Positions 46,119 to 55,292 are shown, counted from the first letter of the stretch. The stretch is 57,752 nucleotides of DNA from an uncultured Neomegalonema sp. (GCA_937928005.1 CALFVD010000092.1:1-57752), one strand, 5' to 3'. The notes: generated by a model not told the origin, from the letters alone. A program made the numbers and translations.

Positions 46119-46538
46119 TCAAGGGCGAGCATAGGTGACGGTGGCATGGGCGACGGGTTTATCCGGCGAGCCGCTGGCGCTGTAGAGTAGACAATCGCCC
46201 GATACGAGCCGCCGCCCAAGCTTGAGAATGCGGGCATCGCAGAGCAGGTCTTCCTTCGCAGGCTTGCGCAGGAAGGTCAGGTTCATATTCGTCGTGACCG
46301 TCAGAGCCTCGCGCCCAATCATGGCGAGGATGGCGACGTAGAAGGTGACATCGGCCAGCAGCATGATCGACGGGCCGGATACGGTGCCACCTGGGCGCAG
46401 ATGCCGTTCATCGCAATGCAGACGCATCCGCGCGGTCATCGGCGCGATATTCTCGATGGCAAGCTGATCGGCGATCTGGGGGAATTCCACAGTCAAAAAG
46501 TCATACAGCTCACGGGCATCCAGGACGGTTTCGGTCAT
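46119..46538 (-). CDS. PaaI-family hotdog thioesterase
   Basis: 139 residues of the hotdog fold. The RPGGTVSGPSIMLLADVTFYVAIL segment is the PaaI/YigI-type active-site helix, and the HATVTYARP end is typical. It probably hydrolyses an acyl-CoA; the substrate is unknown. The start at 46538 (MTETVLDAREL) overlaps the ctaA stop by 4 bases. The longer reading to 46712 would lie inside ctaA and is not supported. Confidence 0.88.
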   Translation of the reverse strand: MTETVLDARELYDFLTVEFPQIADQLAIENIAPMTARMRLHCDERHLRPGGTVSGPSIMLLADVTFYVAILAMIGREALTVTTNMNLTFLRKPAKEDLLCDARILKLGRRLVSGDCLLYSASGSPDKPVAHATVTYARP

Positions 46539-47671
46539 GTGCGGGCGATCTTTTGCATGGTCGGATATGCGGCTTCGTATCGCGCGCGGACTAACAGGAA
46601 GGTCAACACGACCGCGCCAAGTTGATGGATAATAGCATAGGTCAGTGGCGCACCATTCAAGACGGTGAGGATACCCCAGAGCATCTGTCCCGTTGCGGCG
46701 ACCAATACCCATGTGGTCCAGTTCTTGAGGCGGTCATGGCCAGCGCGGCGGCTACGAAACCAAAGCCAGATAATCGCGGCAAAAAGGACGTAGCCAATGA
46801 TCCTGTGATCGAATTGCACGAGGGCGGGATTCTCGAAGATATTTCGCCATAGAGGAGACATTTCAGTCGCTTCCGGTGGAATAATGGCACCATTCATCAA
46901 GGGCCAATCGGTATAGCCACGCCCGGCATCATGCCCAGCGACAAGCGCGCCCGACAGAATTTGAACGAAAGTCAACCCGCCAATAACGCTGATTGCACTG
47001 ACCATTGCGGGCATTCGCTCACGCCGTGCCGCAAGCGAAGCCGTTGCGGGTCGTGATAGCCGCAACCCATTCCAGATCACTAGCGATAAGATGACGAAGG
47101 CGACGCCCAGATGTACCGCCAGACGGTATGGCGCAACATCAACCCGCTCGGTCAGGCCCGATGACACCATCCACCAACCGATTACACCCTGAACGAGGAT
47201 CAGCAAGCCGGGGATGAACAAACGCCCCATCCATCCCACGGGGATCTGCTTACGGAACGCGAAGATGGCGAAGGGAATAAGATAGGCGAGACCGATAATG
47301 CGGCCAAGGAAACGGTGCCCCCATTCCCACCAATAGATCGTCTTGAACTCCGACAAACTCATGTCGTAGTTCATCTCGGTAAATTCAGGGATTTTCTGAT
47401 ACTTGGCGAATTCTGCTGTCCAGCCATCGGTAGAAAATGGCGGTAAAACACCAGTCACGAGATTCCACTCGGTGATCGACAGACCCGAATCTGTTAGCCG
47501 GGTTAGCCCACCAACAACAATCATCAGCACGACGAGTGCGGCAATTGCGAACTGCCACATTGCAATACTCTCCCGGTCGCGATGCGCATCACGCACGGCG
47601 GGAGCTGCCACCGTTTCCTGCGCCTGCGCCGTCGCATCTTCGAATATTGCGCGCTGTTTTTTCCCGGTCAT
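46535..47671 (-). CDS. ctaA: Heme A synthase
   Basis: 378 residues of the COX15/CtaA family with eight membrane helices. Paired His signatures are WEWGHRFLGRIIG and FDHRIIGYVLF. GLTRLTDSGLSITEWNLVTG near the N-terminus is diagnostic. It oxidises the C8 methyl of heme O to make heme A for aa3-type cytochrome oxidase. It points to aerobic respiration. The thioesterase downstream is translationally coupled. The gene diverges from the thiamine-salvage operon with the riboswitch in between. Confidence 0.95.
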   Translation of the reverse strand: MTGKKQRAIFEDATAQAQETVAAPAVRDAHRDRESIAMWQFAIAALVVLMIVVGGLTRLTDSGLSITEWNLVTGVLPPFSTDGWTAEFAKYQKIPEFTEMNYDMSLSEFKTIYWWEWGHRFLGRIIGLAYLIPFAIFAFRKQIPVGWMGRLFIPGLLILVQGVIGWWMVSSGLTERVDVAPYRLAVHLGVAFVILSLVIWNGLRLSRPATASLAARRERMPAMVSAISVIGGLTFVQILSGALVAGHDAGRGYTDWPLMNGAIIPPEATEMSPLWRNIFENPALVQFDHRIIGYVLFAAIIWLWFRSRRAGHDRLKNWTTWVLVAATGQMLWGILTVLNGAPLTYAIIHQLGAVVLTFLLVRARYEAAYPTMQKIART

Positions 47672-47806
47672 ATCGCCCCGTCCTGCATCCCGAATTTACG
47701 GCAGAACATAAGTCTCTCTACTCCTCGCGGCAAGCGGGGCGCAGCATTGCGCCGCTGTGTCACGGATGCTTGCACACCCGTAGATTCTCGCCTATCTCTA
47801 GCGTAT

Positions 47807-47891
47807 CCGTTGGGGTGCCCCGCTAGGGCTGAGAGGCATAAAGCCGACCCATCGAACCTGATCCGGCTGATACCGGCGGAGGGAACGGGAG
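47807..47891 (+). promoter_or_regulatory. TPP riboswitch (THI element)
   Basis: The conserved blocks are in order: GGGGTGCC, GGCTGAGA, GACCC, GAACCTGATCCGG and TACCGGCGGAGGGAA. P1 can form between CCGTT (47807-47811) and AACGG (47884-47888). Thiamine pyrophosphate should repress the thiY-tenA-thiZ-thiX genes that follow. It fills most of the 308-base gap between ctaA and thiY. Confidence 0.96.
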
Positions 47892-47899
47892 CCGATACG

Positions 47900-47989
47900 A
47901 TGCACAATCACTGCCCTGTTTTCCAACGCCCATTTGTCATCCGTAATCCGCTCTCCAAATTCGATACAGGACAGTCACAATGCCCCTAA
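47900..47989 (+). CDS. 29-codon mini-ORF between TPP riboswitch and thiY
   Basis: ATG at 47900 opens a 29-residue frame (MHNHCPVFQRPFVIRNPLSK...) whose TAA stop lies inside the first codons of thiY, in another frame. A GGGAG ribosome site is at 47887-47891, 8 bases before the ATG, and its first two bases are the 3' end of the riboswitch P1 stem. thiY itself has only AGGA about 10 bases before its ATG and is 90 bases from the switch. The peptide need not have a function; the act of translation could couple thiY to the switch. Confidence 0.4.
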   Translation: MHNHCPVFQRPFVIRNPLSKFDTGQSQCP

Positions 47990-48930
47990 TCGCCATGCGC
48001 GCCGCGCTTGCCGCCGCCGCCATTTCGCTTGCCAGCCCCGCCTATGCCGCCGACAAGCTGACCTTGCTGCTCGATTGGTTCGTCAATCCCGATCATGGCC
48101 CAATCATTGTGGCCGAAGAGTTGGGATATTTCGAGGATGCTGGATTAGAAGTCGAAGTCATTGCCCCCGCCGATCCCTCTGATCCACCAAAGATGGTCGC
48201 GGCGGGCAGAGCCGATATCGCCGTTTCCTATCAGCCTCAACTTCACCTACAAATCCATGAGGGGATGCCGTTGGTGCGCGTTGGTACACTGGTGGCTACG
48301 CCTCTCAATTGTCTGTTGGTGAAAGATGACTCGCCGATCAAGACTATTGCTGATCTGAAGGGCAAGAAAATTGGCTATTCGGTTGCCGGTGTTGAGGAAG
48401 CAGTGCTTGATGCGATGCTCAAGCCCCATGACATGAGCATCGAAGATGTCGAGATGATCAATGTGAACTGGTCGCTCTCCCCCGCCGTCATGTCGGGTCA
48501 GGTCGATGCGGTCATCGGCGCGTTTCGTAATTTTGAACTAACGCAGATGGAGATCGAAGGGGTAAAGGGGCGCTGCTTCTTCCCTGAGGAGGAGGGGCTA
48601 CCTTCTTATGACGAGTTGATCTATGTCGCCAATGCGGACAAGCGCGACGATGACGCCATTGCCCGCTTTTTGGCCGCAACGGAACTGGCCACACAGTATA
48701 TCGTGAACCACCCTGAAGAGAGCCGCAAGGTTTTCGCCGCAACCTCCAAAGAACTACAGGATGAGTTGAACACGCGAGCATGGGCCGACACCCTGCCCCG
48801 CTTTGCATTGCGCCCCGCTGCGCTGGATGCGGGACGGTATGTGCGGTTTGAAAACTTTCTGAAGGAAGCCGGGTTAATTGATGATGTCAATCCCGTTTCC
48901 AAGATCGCCATCGACCTCGGCGCGCAATGA
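47980..48930 (+). CDS. thiY: Thiamine-pyrimidine ABC transporter, substrate-binding protein
   Basis: 316 residues with a signal peptide (MRAALAAAAISLASPAYA, starting at either 47980 or 47995). It is an NMT1/THI5-like binding protein: KLTLLLDWFVNPDHGPIIVAEELGYF is the family start. It binds a pyrimidine such as formylaminopyrimidine or HMP for thiamine salvage. It is the first full gene under the TPP riboswitch and overlaps tenA by 4 bases. Confidence 0.93.
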   Translation: MPLIAMRAALAAAAISLASPAYAADKLTLLLDWFVNPDHGPIIVAEELGYFEDAGLEVEVIAPADPSDPPKMVAAGRADIAVSYQPQLHLQIHEGMPLVRVGTLVATPLNCLLVKDDSPIKTIADLKGKKIGYSVAGVEEAVLDAMLKPHDMSIEDVEMINVNWSLSPAVMSGQVDAVIGAFRNFELTQMEIEGVKGRCFFPEEEGLPSYDELIYVANADKRDDDAIARFLAATELATQYIVNHPEESRKVFAATSKELQDELNTRAWADTLPRFALRPAALDAGRYVRFENFLKEAGLIDDVNPVSKIAIDLGAQ

Positions 48931-49610
48931 GTGGGCCAGATTACGGCCATGCCTTCGGCCTGTGGCGGTCGGAAGCGGGCGATGCTTGGAATGCCTATAC
49001 CCGCCATGAATTCGTGGCGGGGTTAGCCGATGGAACGCTGCCACGCGCGGCGTTCCTACATTATCTGGTGCAGGATTATATCTTCCTGTTCCACTTTTCG
49101 CGCGCTTGGGCCTTGGCGGCGGTCAAGGCCGATGCGCCCGATGAGATGCGGATTGCGGCAACCACGTTAGATGCGTTGGTGAACCACGAAATGCCGCTAC
49201 ATATCGGCATCTGCGCCGAAGCCGGGATCGATGAGGCCGCGCTGATTGCGGCGCGTGAGGAGCCAGAGAATATCGCCTATACGCGCTACGTGCTGGATGC
49301 GGGGTTCTCGGGAGATTTCCTTGATCTGCTCGCTGCGCTTGCACCTTGCGTTATGGGGTATGGTGAGATCGGCGCGCTGTTGGCGGGTGAAGCAACTAGC
49401 GACACCTACCGCCCGTGGATCGACACCTATGCCGACCCGGCCTATCAGCAGGTTTGTGTCGATGTGGGTAGCCTAATCGACAATGCGCTGTTGCGGCGGT
49501 TGGGTAGCAACTGGCAACAAACACCGCGCGCCGCCGCCCTCTCGCATCGGTTCATGACCGCAACCCGGCTGGAGGTCGATTTCTGGTCGATGGGATTGCG
49601 CGGTGCGTGA
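48927..49610 (+). CDS. tenA: Aminopyrimidine aminohydrolase TenA
   Basis: 227 residues of the TenA/THI-4 helical family. The active-site Cys lies in ALAPCVMGYGEIG near residue 140, so it is the Cys-type TenA. It hydrolyses aminopyrimidine (thiamine breakdown product) to HMP. It sits between the transporter genes thiY and thiZ with overlapping starts and stops. This fits import of degraded thiamine and direct repair to HMP. The ATG overlaps the thiY stop (ATGA). Confidence 0.94.
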   Translation: MSGPDYGHAFGLWRSEAGDAWNAYTRHEFVAGLADGTLPRAAFLHYLVQDYIFLFHFSRAWALAAVKADAPDEMRIAATTLDALVNHEMPLHIGICAEAGIDEAALIAAREEPENIAYTRYVLDAGFSGDFLDLLAALAPCVMGYGEIGALLAGEATSDTYRPWIDTYADPAYQQVCVDVGSLIDNALLRRLGSNWQQTPRAAALSHRFMTATRLEVDFWSMGLRGA

Positions 49611-50340
49611 GGTGGCCCCCGCCATTACGCTCGCCGGGTCATGCGAGATGGGCGGGAAACCGCTATTCGGGCCGCTGACATTGACGATACCGGCAAGGGG
49701 GTGGACTTGCCTACTCGGCCCGTCTGGGGTTGGCAAATCGACTATATTGCGCCTAATCGCGGGGTTGGAGATTGGTGGTATCTTCGACGGCACCGTTACG
49801 GCCAGCGACGGCACGGACCTGACCGATCGTATCGCTTATATGGCACAGAATGACCTGCTATTCCCGTGGTTGGATATTACCGGCAATGCCACGCTAGGCG
49901 CGCGGATGCGGGGGGAACAGGCCGACTATGATCGCGCTGCGCATCTGATCGAGCAAGTCGGCCTGACGCCCTATGCCGCCCAGAAACCGGCCACCCTGTC
50001 GGGCGGTCAACGTCAACGTGCCGCCCTTGTGCGCACGATGATGGAAAATCGGCCTATTATCCTACTGGACGAACCGTTCTCAGCCCTCGACGCCCGTACA
50101 CGCGCGGAGATGCAGGAGCTTGCCGCCGATCTACTAACGGGCCGTACCGTCCTGCTCGTTACCCATGATCCAGCGGAGGCGGCGCGGCTTGGCACGACGC
50201 TGCATCTTCTTGATGAGAGCGGCCTTGCCACCTTGCCCACGCCGCAGACGCCCACAATCCGCGAGATCGATGCACCGGAGACGCTTGCCTGTCAGGCGCG
50301 TCTGTTCCGTGCCCTACGCACCTCGCCGGAGGCCGCATGA
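49603..50340 (+). CDS. thiZ: Thiamine-pyrimidine ABC transporter, ATPase
   Basis: 245 residues. Walker A is GPSGVGKSTIL, the ABC signature is LSGGQRQRAAL, and Walker B is IILLDEPFSALD. The GTG start at 49603 overlaps the end of tenA, and there is no stronger alternative upstream. The permease gene begins on its stop codon. It powers uptake by ThiX with ThiY. Confidence 0.93.
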   Translation: MREVAPAITLAGSCEMGGKPLFGPLTLTIPARGWTCLLGPSGVGKSTILRLIAGLEIGGIFDGTVTASDGTDLTDRIAYMAQNDLLFPWLDITGNATLGARMRGEQADYDRAAHLIEQVGLTPYAAQKPATLSGGQRQRAALVRTMMENRPIILLDEPFSALDARTRAEMQELAADLLTGRTVLLVTHDPAEAARLGTTLHLLDESGLATLPTPQTPTIREIDAPETLACQARLFRALRTSPEAA

Positions 50341-51104
50341 TCCATCGCTGGATTGGACCCTTCGCCGCCACAATCGTCGCGCTCGCATTGTGGCAATGCA
50401 TTGTCTGGTTTGCCCAAACTCCAGCTTTCATCCTACCCGGCCCAATGCGCGTGGCCGAAGCCCTATTTCGCGATTATGAAATCATCATCGAGAATACAGC
50501 GATCACTTTTATCGAGATCCTGCTCGGCCTCGTCATTGGTGCGGCGCTCGGCGTAACCACAGCAATTCACCTGTCACTATCGCCCACCGCACGCACTTTC
50601 ATCTTACCCGTACTAGTATTTAGTCAGGCAATCCCCGTCTTCGCCCTCGCCCCAGTCTTAACGCTGTGGTTCGGGTACGGCTTGTTGCCCAAAGTCATCA
50701 TGGCGGTACTGATTGTCTATTTCCCCGTCGCCTCTGCCTTCTATGACGGCTTGGCGGGTACGCCGCGTGGATTGGTCGATCTTGCGCGCGTCATGGGGGC
50801 GAGCAGAACGCGGATCATGGCCCGCGTGCAGATTCCCGCCGCCCTACCCTCATTGGCCACGGGCCTACGCCTCGCCGCCGTTTATGCACCGATAGGCGCC
50901 GTCATCGGCGAATGGGTGGGCGCGTCACGGGGTTTGGGCTACCTGATGCTCTACGCGAACGGGCGGTCAAAGATCGACCTGATGTTTGCCGCGCTTTTCG
51001 TATTAGCAATCATGACTGTGCTGCTACGCGCCCTGATCGACCTCATCTGTACCCGCTTCCTATCACGCTGGACGGGAGAAACGGCGAAGCCGACGGAACT
51101 TTAA
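50337..51104 (+). CDS. thiX: Thiamine-pyrimidine ABC transporter, permease
   Basis: 255 residues with about six membrane helices. The EAA-loop LARVMGASRTRIMARVQIPAALP is the contact to the ATPase. The protein matches the SsuC/TauC-type permeases that include ThiX. It is the last gene of the thiamine-salvage operon; its stop is 3 bases from the stop of the opposite-strand secreted orf. Confidence 0.92.
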   Translation: MIHRWIGPFAATIVALALWQCIVWFAQTPAFILPGPMRVAEALFRDYEIIIENTAITFIEILLGLVIGAALGVTTAIHLSLSPTARTFILPVLVFSQAIPVFALAPVLTLWFGYGLLPKVIMAVLIVYFPVASAFYDGLAGTPRGLVDLARVMGASRTRIMARVQIPAALPSLATGLRLAAVYAPIGAVIGEWVGASRGLGYLMLYANGRSKIDLMFAALFVLAIMTVLLRALIDLICTRFLSRWTGETAKPTEL

Positions 51105-51107
51105 CCC

Positions 51108-51680
51108 TTAGGATGCGCCGATTTCACACGCTTCAGGCATGACACTACCGAGCCGCTGCATCTGCGCCACGGTCGTTTCGCGACCTGTAAGTTTATCGGT
51201 GGTCGGGTCGTTCTTACGGAAAATCCGAAAAACCTGACGCATAGAACGGCGTTCAACGCCGCCCACATAGCTATCCACGACAACCGAGTCGCCGCAGAAG
51301 CGATGCTTCACACAATGGCCAATGCCGCTCAGGGCCGCCATTTGCGTGCGGATCATCTTCGGCATCGCATCGGCGAAAATATGGGTCTTTGGTTCGGCGG
51401 TATAGTCGCTCGCTGCTGGATCGATGCAATAGCCTTCGCCATTATGCTTCATCGTGCCACGAGAACTCAGCGTCAGTGGCCTTACACCCAGCTTCAGGAT
51501 GGTTCGGTCGGCGATAGCGATGGTGCCATCCTTCACGGAAACAACTTCCTGAATCGACATGCAGCTATGGCTTGCCGCATCGTAGCCAAGACAACCACGG
51601 TCACCGACTTCAAATTCAGTAGCTGCCGCCGGTACGGCGCAAGCTATTGCAAAAAATCCTGCCAAAAAGACCCGTTTCAT
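51108..51680 (-). CDS. Secreted protein of unknown function
   Basis: 190 residues with a signal peptide (MKRVFLAGFFAIACAVPAAA). The mature part has Cys in RGCLGYD, HSCMS, GYCIDP, GHCVKHRFCGD and ACEIG, so several disulfides are likely in the periplasm. No domain is recognised. Its ATG overlaps the stop of the ClC channel gene, so the two are coupled. A role linked to chloride or pH handling is possible only by association. Confidence 0.75.
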   Translation of the reverse strand: MKRVFLAGFFAIACAVPAAATEFEVGDRGCLGYDAASHSCMSIQEVVSVKDGTIAIADRTILKLGVRPLTLSSRGTMKHNGEGYCIDPAASDYTAEPKTHIFADAMPKMIRTQMAALSGIGHCVKHRFCGDSVVVDSYVGGVERRSMRQVFRIFRKNDPTTDKLTGRETTVAQMQRLGSVMPEACEIGAS

Positions 51681-53356
51681 CCGTGCTCTTCCTCATGCGC
51701 CTCGACAAGAGCACGATTATAAGCCCGCAGAGTGTCGATGTGGTAAAGCGCACCGATTAATGTCCTGCCGCCGCCCTCCGTCTCGGTCACCACAGGGATA
51801 TATTCGAGTTTCGAGGAAAACATCGGCAAAGCTTGACCTAGCGTATCATCTTTTATCAACGACACGCCTTGCTCAATCAAATCCCAACTTTGCATCTCAG
51901 ATGGGCTACCCTCAGACCCACGCGGCAACATATGGTTCGCCACGATCATCGTATCGAGCAAATATCGCTGCGGCCCGTCGCCTAGATGCAGGCCACGATT
52001 ACCCAGACGCCAATGAAAATAGCTACGCTCAATAATCTGCTGCGTCAGGACTGTCGAAACGGAAACAGACACCATTACCGCCACCGCCGTCTGATAATCC
52101 CCTGTCAGCTCAAACACGATCAGGCTGGTAGATATCGGCGCACCCAGCACAGCCGCCGCAACCGCGCCCATTCCCGCCAGTGCATAAAGTCCGTAAGAAC
52201 TGCTAATATCGGGGAAAAATGAAGTCGCAACGATCCCGAACGCTCCCCCCGTCAACGCACCAAGCATTAGCGATGGAGAGAAGACCCCCCCGCCAAACCG
52301 CGTCGCCAACGTCACCGAAACCGCCGCCACCTTCGCCGCGATGATCCCAATCATCAACCAGAATGGCACCCGTTCGTAGAGAACAGAGGATGTTGTCTCA
52401 TAACCGACGCCCACAACCTGCGGAAAGACCAGTGCAATACACCCGATGACGAACCCCCCTGCGGCAGGTTCGATCCACAGCGGGTAGCTCCACTTTTCTT
52501 GTGTTTTATCGGTTAAAGTATCGGCTGCAATGATTGCAGCCATCAGCAGCGTTGCCGTAATCGCCGACACAATGCCCAAAAGCGCAAAGGCGGGCAGTTC
52601 CCAGAAGGTTTCGAGATTGCGGTCGGGGATAGAAAATGCAGGAAAATCCCCCAAATGATAGCGCGAAATCACCGCCCCCGCGACCGATGCGATAACGATG
52701 GGCGCGAAGGCTCGTACGGCATAATATCCCAGTACGACTTCCAACGCGAATAATGCACCAGCAATCGGCGCATTAAAACTGGACGATACCGCCGCCGCCG
52801 CTGCACAACCCAAAAGAATGCGCGATTCGACAACATTGGTTCCGGCAAAGCGTGAGAAAAAAGCGGCGAAAGTCGCACCTAAGTGAACGACCGGACCCTC
52901 TCGCCCCGCACTCGCCCCAACGCCGAGCGATAAAGCAGAGACAACCGCTGAAATCACTCCCGTGCGTATCGGAATGTCACAATCGCGGATTCGCGCCGCC
53001 TCAATGACTTCGGCCACACTAGCGACGCGCCCGCTATGGCTGAAATAAGCAAGGATCAACCCGATACACAGGCCACCCAAGGTTGGGACACTAAGAATAA
53101 CCCACCAGTCTAACCGCCCAGCTATCGTTTCGATAGCCGCTTCAGCCTCACCAAAAAATAGGATCTGCAACGCACTGATCGACCAATAGAACAGAAGGGC
53201 GGCATAGCCCGAAATCGTCCCAACTGTCAGGGCCAACACCCATAGCCACGGTTGATCTCGGCGAAATAACCGCGCACCGAATAGGCGCAGTAGATCCCTT
53301 GTGCTGATCCCGAATAGACGTTGCATCATGTTTTGAATTGCTCGCAAACCACGCAT
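51677..53356 (-). CDS. ClC-family chloride channel/antiporter with CBS domain
   Basis: 559 residues. The ClC selectivity motifs are present as GVGASAGREGPVVHLGA (G(K/R)EGP) and RFGGGVFSPSLMLGALTGGAFG. The C-terminal 100 residues after about 450 look like a CBS region. At the first gating-glutamate motif the residue is Glu in GREGP, so proton coupling is possible. The exact start is unclear (53356, 53329 or 53326), since no strong ribosome site is visible. ubiG lies 26 bases upstream. Confidence 0.92.
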   Translation of the reverse strand: MRGLRAIQNMMQRLFGISTRDLLRLFGARLFRRDQPWLWVLALTVGTISGYAALLFYWSISALQILFFGEAEAAIETIAGRLDWWVILSVPTLGGLCIGLILAYFSHSGRVASVAEVIEAARIRDCDIPIRTGVISAVVSALSLGVGASAGREGPVVHLGATFAAFFSRFAGTNVVESRILLGCAAAAAVSSSFNAPIAGALFALEVVLGYYAVRAFAPIVIASVAGAVISRYHLGDFPAFSIPDRNLETFWELPAFALLGIVSAITATLLMAAIIAADTLTDKTQEKWSYPLWIEPAAGGFVIGCIALVFPQVVGVGYETTSSVLYERVPFWLMIGIIAAKVAAVSVTLATRFGGGVFSPSLMLGALTGGAFGIVATSFFPDISSSYGLYALAGMGAVAAAVLGAPISTSLIVFELTGDYQTAVAVMVSVSVSTVLTQQIIERSYFHWRLGNRGLHLGDGPQRYLLDTMIVANHMLPRGSEGSPSEMQSWDLIEQGVSLIKDDTLGQALPMFSSKLEYIPVVTETEGGGRTLIGALYHIDTLRAYNRALVEAHEEEHG

Positions 53357-53382
53357 TATTACGCAAGGGAGATTGCGTAACG

Positions 53383-54135
53383 CTACGCTGGAACGGCAAT
53401 CAGCCCGTAATTTATCGCCAGATCGTCGTTACGCCGCCACAGGTCACGCAATGGATCATATCCAAAACCGGTCTCATCAACGACCGCAAGACCAGCATCC
53501 ACCAAAACCGCACGCATTTCGCCGGGAGTCGGGAACTTGTTCCAATCATGGGTGCCTTTTGGCAGCCAACCGAGCACGTATTCGGCCCCGATAATAGCCA
53601 TAGAATAGCTCCGCGCCGTTCGATTAAGGGTCGAAAGCGCGACCAGCCCTTTAGGCTTCACCAGCAAACCGAGCGCGTTCGCAAAGGCGGGCAGATCAGA
53701 GACATGCTCCACGATTTCCAACGCCAGTACCGCATCGAACCGCTCACCAGATGCCGCAATATCTTCCGCCGTCATTGCGCGATAATCAATGTCCAGTCCC
53801 ATCGCATTGGCATGGGCGCGGGCGGCCATCACACCCTCCTCAGCCGCATCAATGCCGACAACCTCGGCCCCCATGCGCGCCAATGGCTCGCTGAGCAAAC
53901 CACCACCGCACCCGACATCAAGAATGCGCAACCCGCCCAACGCCCTACGCGCGCTAGGGTCGCGCCCAAACTGAGCACAGAGATGATCGCGTAGCCAATC
54001 GAGGCGGATAGGGTTCATGCGGTGCAAAGGCCGGAATGGACCATCGGGATTCCACCACGTCTCAGCCAATGCGGCGAATTTACCCACCTCGCCCACATCC
54101 ACCGTTCCGGTTCCCATTCCGCCCGTCTGTTGCAT
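53383..54135 (-). CDS. ubiG: Ubiquinone biosynthesis O-methyltransferase UbiG
   Basis: 250-residue SAM methyltransferase. Motif I is LRILDVGCGGGLLSEPLARMGAEVVGID, and the N-terminal AETWWNPDGPFRPLHRMNP and C-terminal DINYG-like KGLVALSTLNRTARS segments are UbiG-specific. It carries out both O-methylations of ubiquinone synthesis. The start is placed at 54135 (MQQTGGMGTG); the reading to 54210 lacks family support. It diverges from pip with about 73 bases between. Confidence 0.95.
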   Translation of the reverse strand: MQQTGGMGTGTVDVGEVGKFAALAETWWNPDGPFRPLHRMNPIRLDWLRDHLCAQFGRDPSARRALGGLRILDVGCGGGLLSEPLARMGAEVVGIDAAEEGVMAARAHANAMGLDIDYRAMTAEDIAASGERFDAVLALEIVEHVSDLPAFANALGLLVKPKGLVALSTLNRTARSYSMAIIGAEYVLGWLPKGTHDWNKFPTPGEMRAVLVDAGLAVVDETGFGYDPLRDLWRRNDDLAINYGLIAVPA

Positions 54136-54208
54136 TTCGCGGCTCCCTGCCCTAATTCCTGCCGAGTATATAGCGCCTGTACGGCGGATGCCACGGTCAG
54201 GACCGCCC

Positions 54209-55156
54209 ATGAACCGCTCTCTCTACCCGACAATCGAGCCACATATTCGGCGTAGGCTCAAGGTTTCAGACTTACACGAGATTTACGTCGAAGAATGTGG
54301 CAACCCCGATGGTAAGCCGGTCATCGTGCTGCATGGCGGACCAGGCGCAGGGTGCAATCCGGCGATGCGGCGCTTTTTCAATCCACAAAAATACCGCATC
54401 ATCTTGTTCGATCAGCGTGGATGTGGACGCTCAACCCCCAATGCCTGCTGCATCGAAAACACGACTTGGGATCTCGTCGATGATATTGAACGCATCCGCG
54501 AAACATTCGGTGTCGACACATGGCAGGTGTTCGGCGGATCGTGGGGATCAACGCTGGCGCTTGCCTATGCGCAGACCCACCCGAAGCGCGTAACCGAACT
54601 CGTTCTACGCGGTATCTTTTTGATTCAACAAGAGGAAATCAACTGGTTCCATAATGGTGGTTGTGGACGCATCCATCCCGAATTGTGGGAACAGTTCATC
54701 TCACCCATCCCCGAAACCGAGCGCGGCGATATGGTATCGGCCTATCACAAACGGCTGTTCGGCGACGATGTCGCGACCCAACGTGCCTGCGCGCGCGCAT
54801 GGTCTCGCTGGGAGGGCGCAACGGTTACAATGGCGCCTAGCCCATCACGGATACAAGCATTCGGCCATGACGATTATGCCCTCGCCTTTGCCCGAATCGA
54901 AGCGCATTATTTTCTAAATGGCGGCTTCATGGAAGAAGACGGACAGTTGCTACGCGACCTGCCCCGCATCCATCATATCCCCGCGACAATCGTACAAGGC
55001 CGCTTCGATGTCGTGACGCCTCCAGTAATGGCATGGCGACTTCACCGCGCATGGCCCGGTTCAAAATTGGTCATGGCCCCAAATGCCGGACACGCCGTCA
55101 GCGAACCGGGAATCGCGAGCGCGCTGGTAAATGCCACCGATGGTTATGCCACATAG
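54209..55156 (+). CDS. pip: Proline iminopeptidase
   Basis: 315-residue alpha/beta hydrolase (family S33). The oxyanion segment is VLHGGPGAGCNPAMRRFFNP, DQRGCGRSTPN follows, and the nucleophile Ser is in VFGGSWGSTLAL near residue 113. GRFDVVTPPVMA and NAGHAVSEPG hold the Asp and His. It removes N-terminal proline from peptides. The start at 54209 (MNRSLYPTIEP) is the family N-terminus; the longer frame reads through ubiG. Confidence 0.95.
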   Translation: MNRSLYPTIEPHIRRRLKVSDLHEIYVEECGNPDGKPVIVLHGGPGAGCNPAMRRFFNPQKYRIILFDQRGCGRSTPNACCIENTTWDLVDDIERIRETFGVDTWQVFGGSWGSTLALAYAQTHPKRVTELVLRGIFLIQQEEINWFHNGGCGRIHPELWEQFISPIPETERGDMVSAYHKRLFGDDVATQRACARAWSRWEGATVTMAPSPSRIQAFGHDDYALAFARIEAHYFLNGGFMEEDGQLLRDLPRIHHIPATIVQGRFDVVTPPVMAWRLHRAWPGSKLVMAPNAGHAVSEPGIASALVNATDGYAT

Positions 55157-55175
55157 CAGATCGAGCAAATACCCC

Positions 55176-55204
55176 TTGACGCCCCCGCCCCACACCCTTA
55201 ATTC
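55176..55204 (+). promoter_or_regulatory. Promoter of tRNA-Met
   Basis: TTGACG at 55176-55181, a 17-base spacer and TAATTC at 55199-55204 fit a sigma-70 type promoter. The tRNA begins 11 bases after the -10 hexamer. Position and match are good, but no transcription evidence exists here. Confidence 0.6.
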
Positions 55205-55215
55205 ACCCACCTGTT

Positions 55216-55292
55216 GGCGGAGTAGCTCAGCTGGTTAGAGCAGCGGAATCATAATCCGCGTGTCGGGGGTTCGAGTCCCTCCTCCGCTACCA
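55216..55292 (+). tRNA. tRNA-Met (CAT anticodon)
   Basis: 77 bases including the encoded CCA. Acceptor GGCGGAG pairs with CTCCGCT (G-U at position 1), the D-arm has AGCTCAGCTGGTTAGAGC, and the anticodon stem-loop GCGGAATCATAATCCGC has CAT. The T-arm contains GGGTTCGAGTCCC. A CAT anticodon can be elongator Met, initiator or Ile-lysidine. The acceptor and T-arm fit the elongator tRNA-Met of alphaproteobacteria, and the usual initiator features are absent. An integrase gene follows 3', so the tRNA end is the likely attachment site. Confidence 0.93.
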
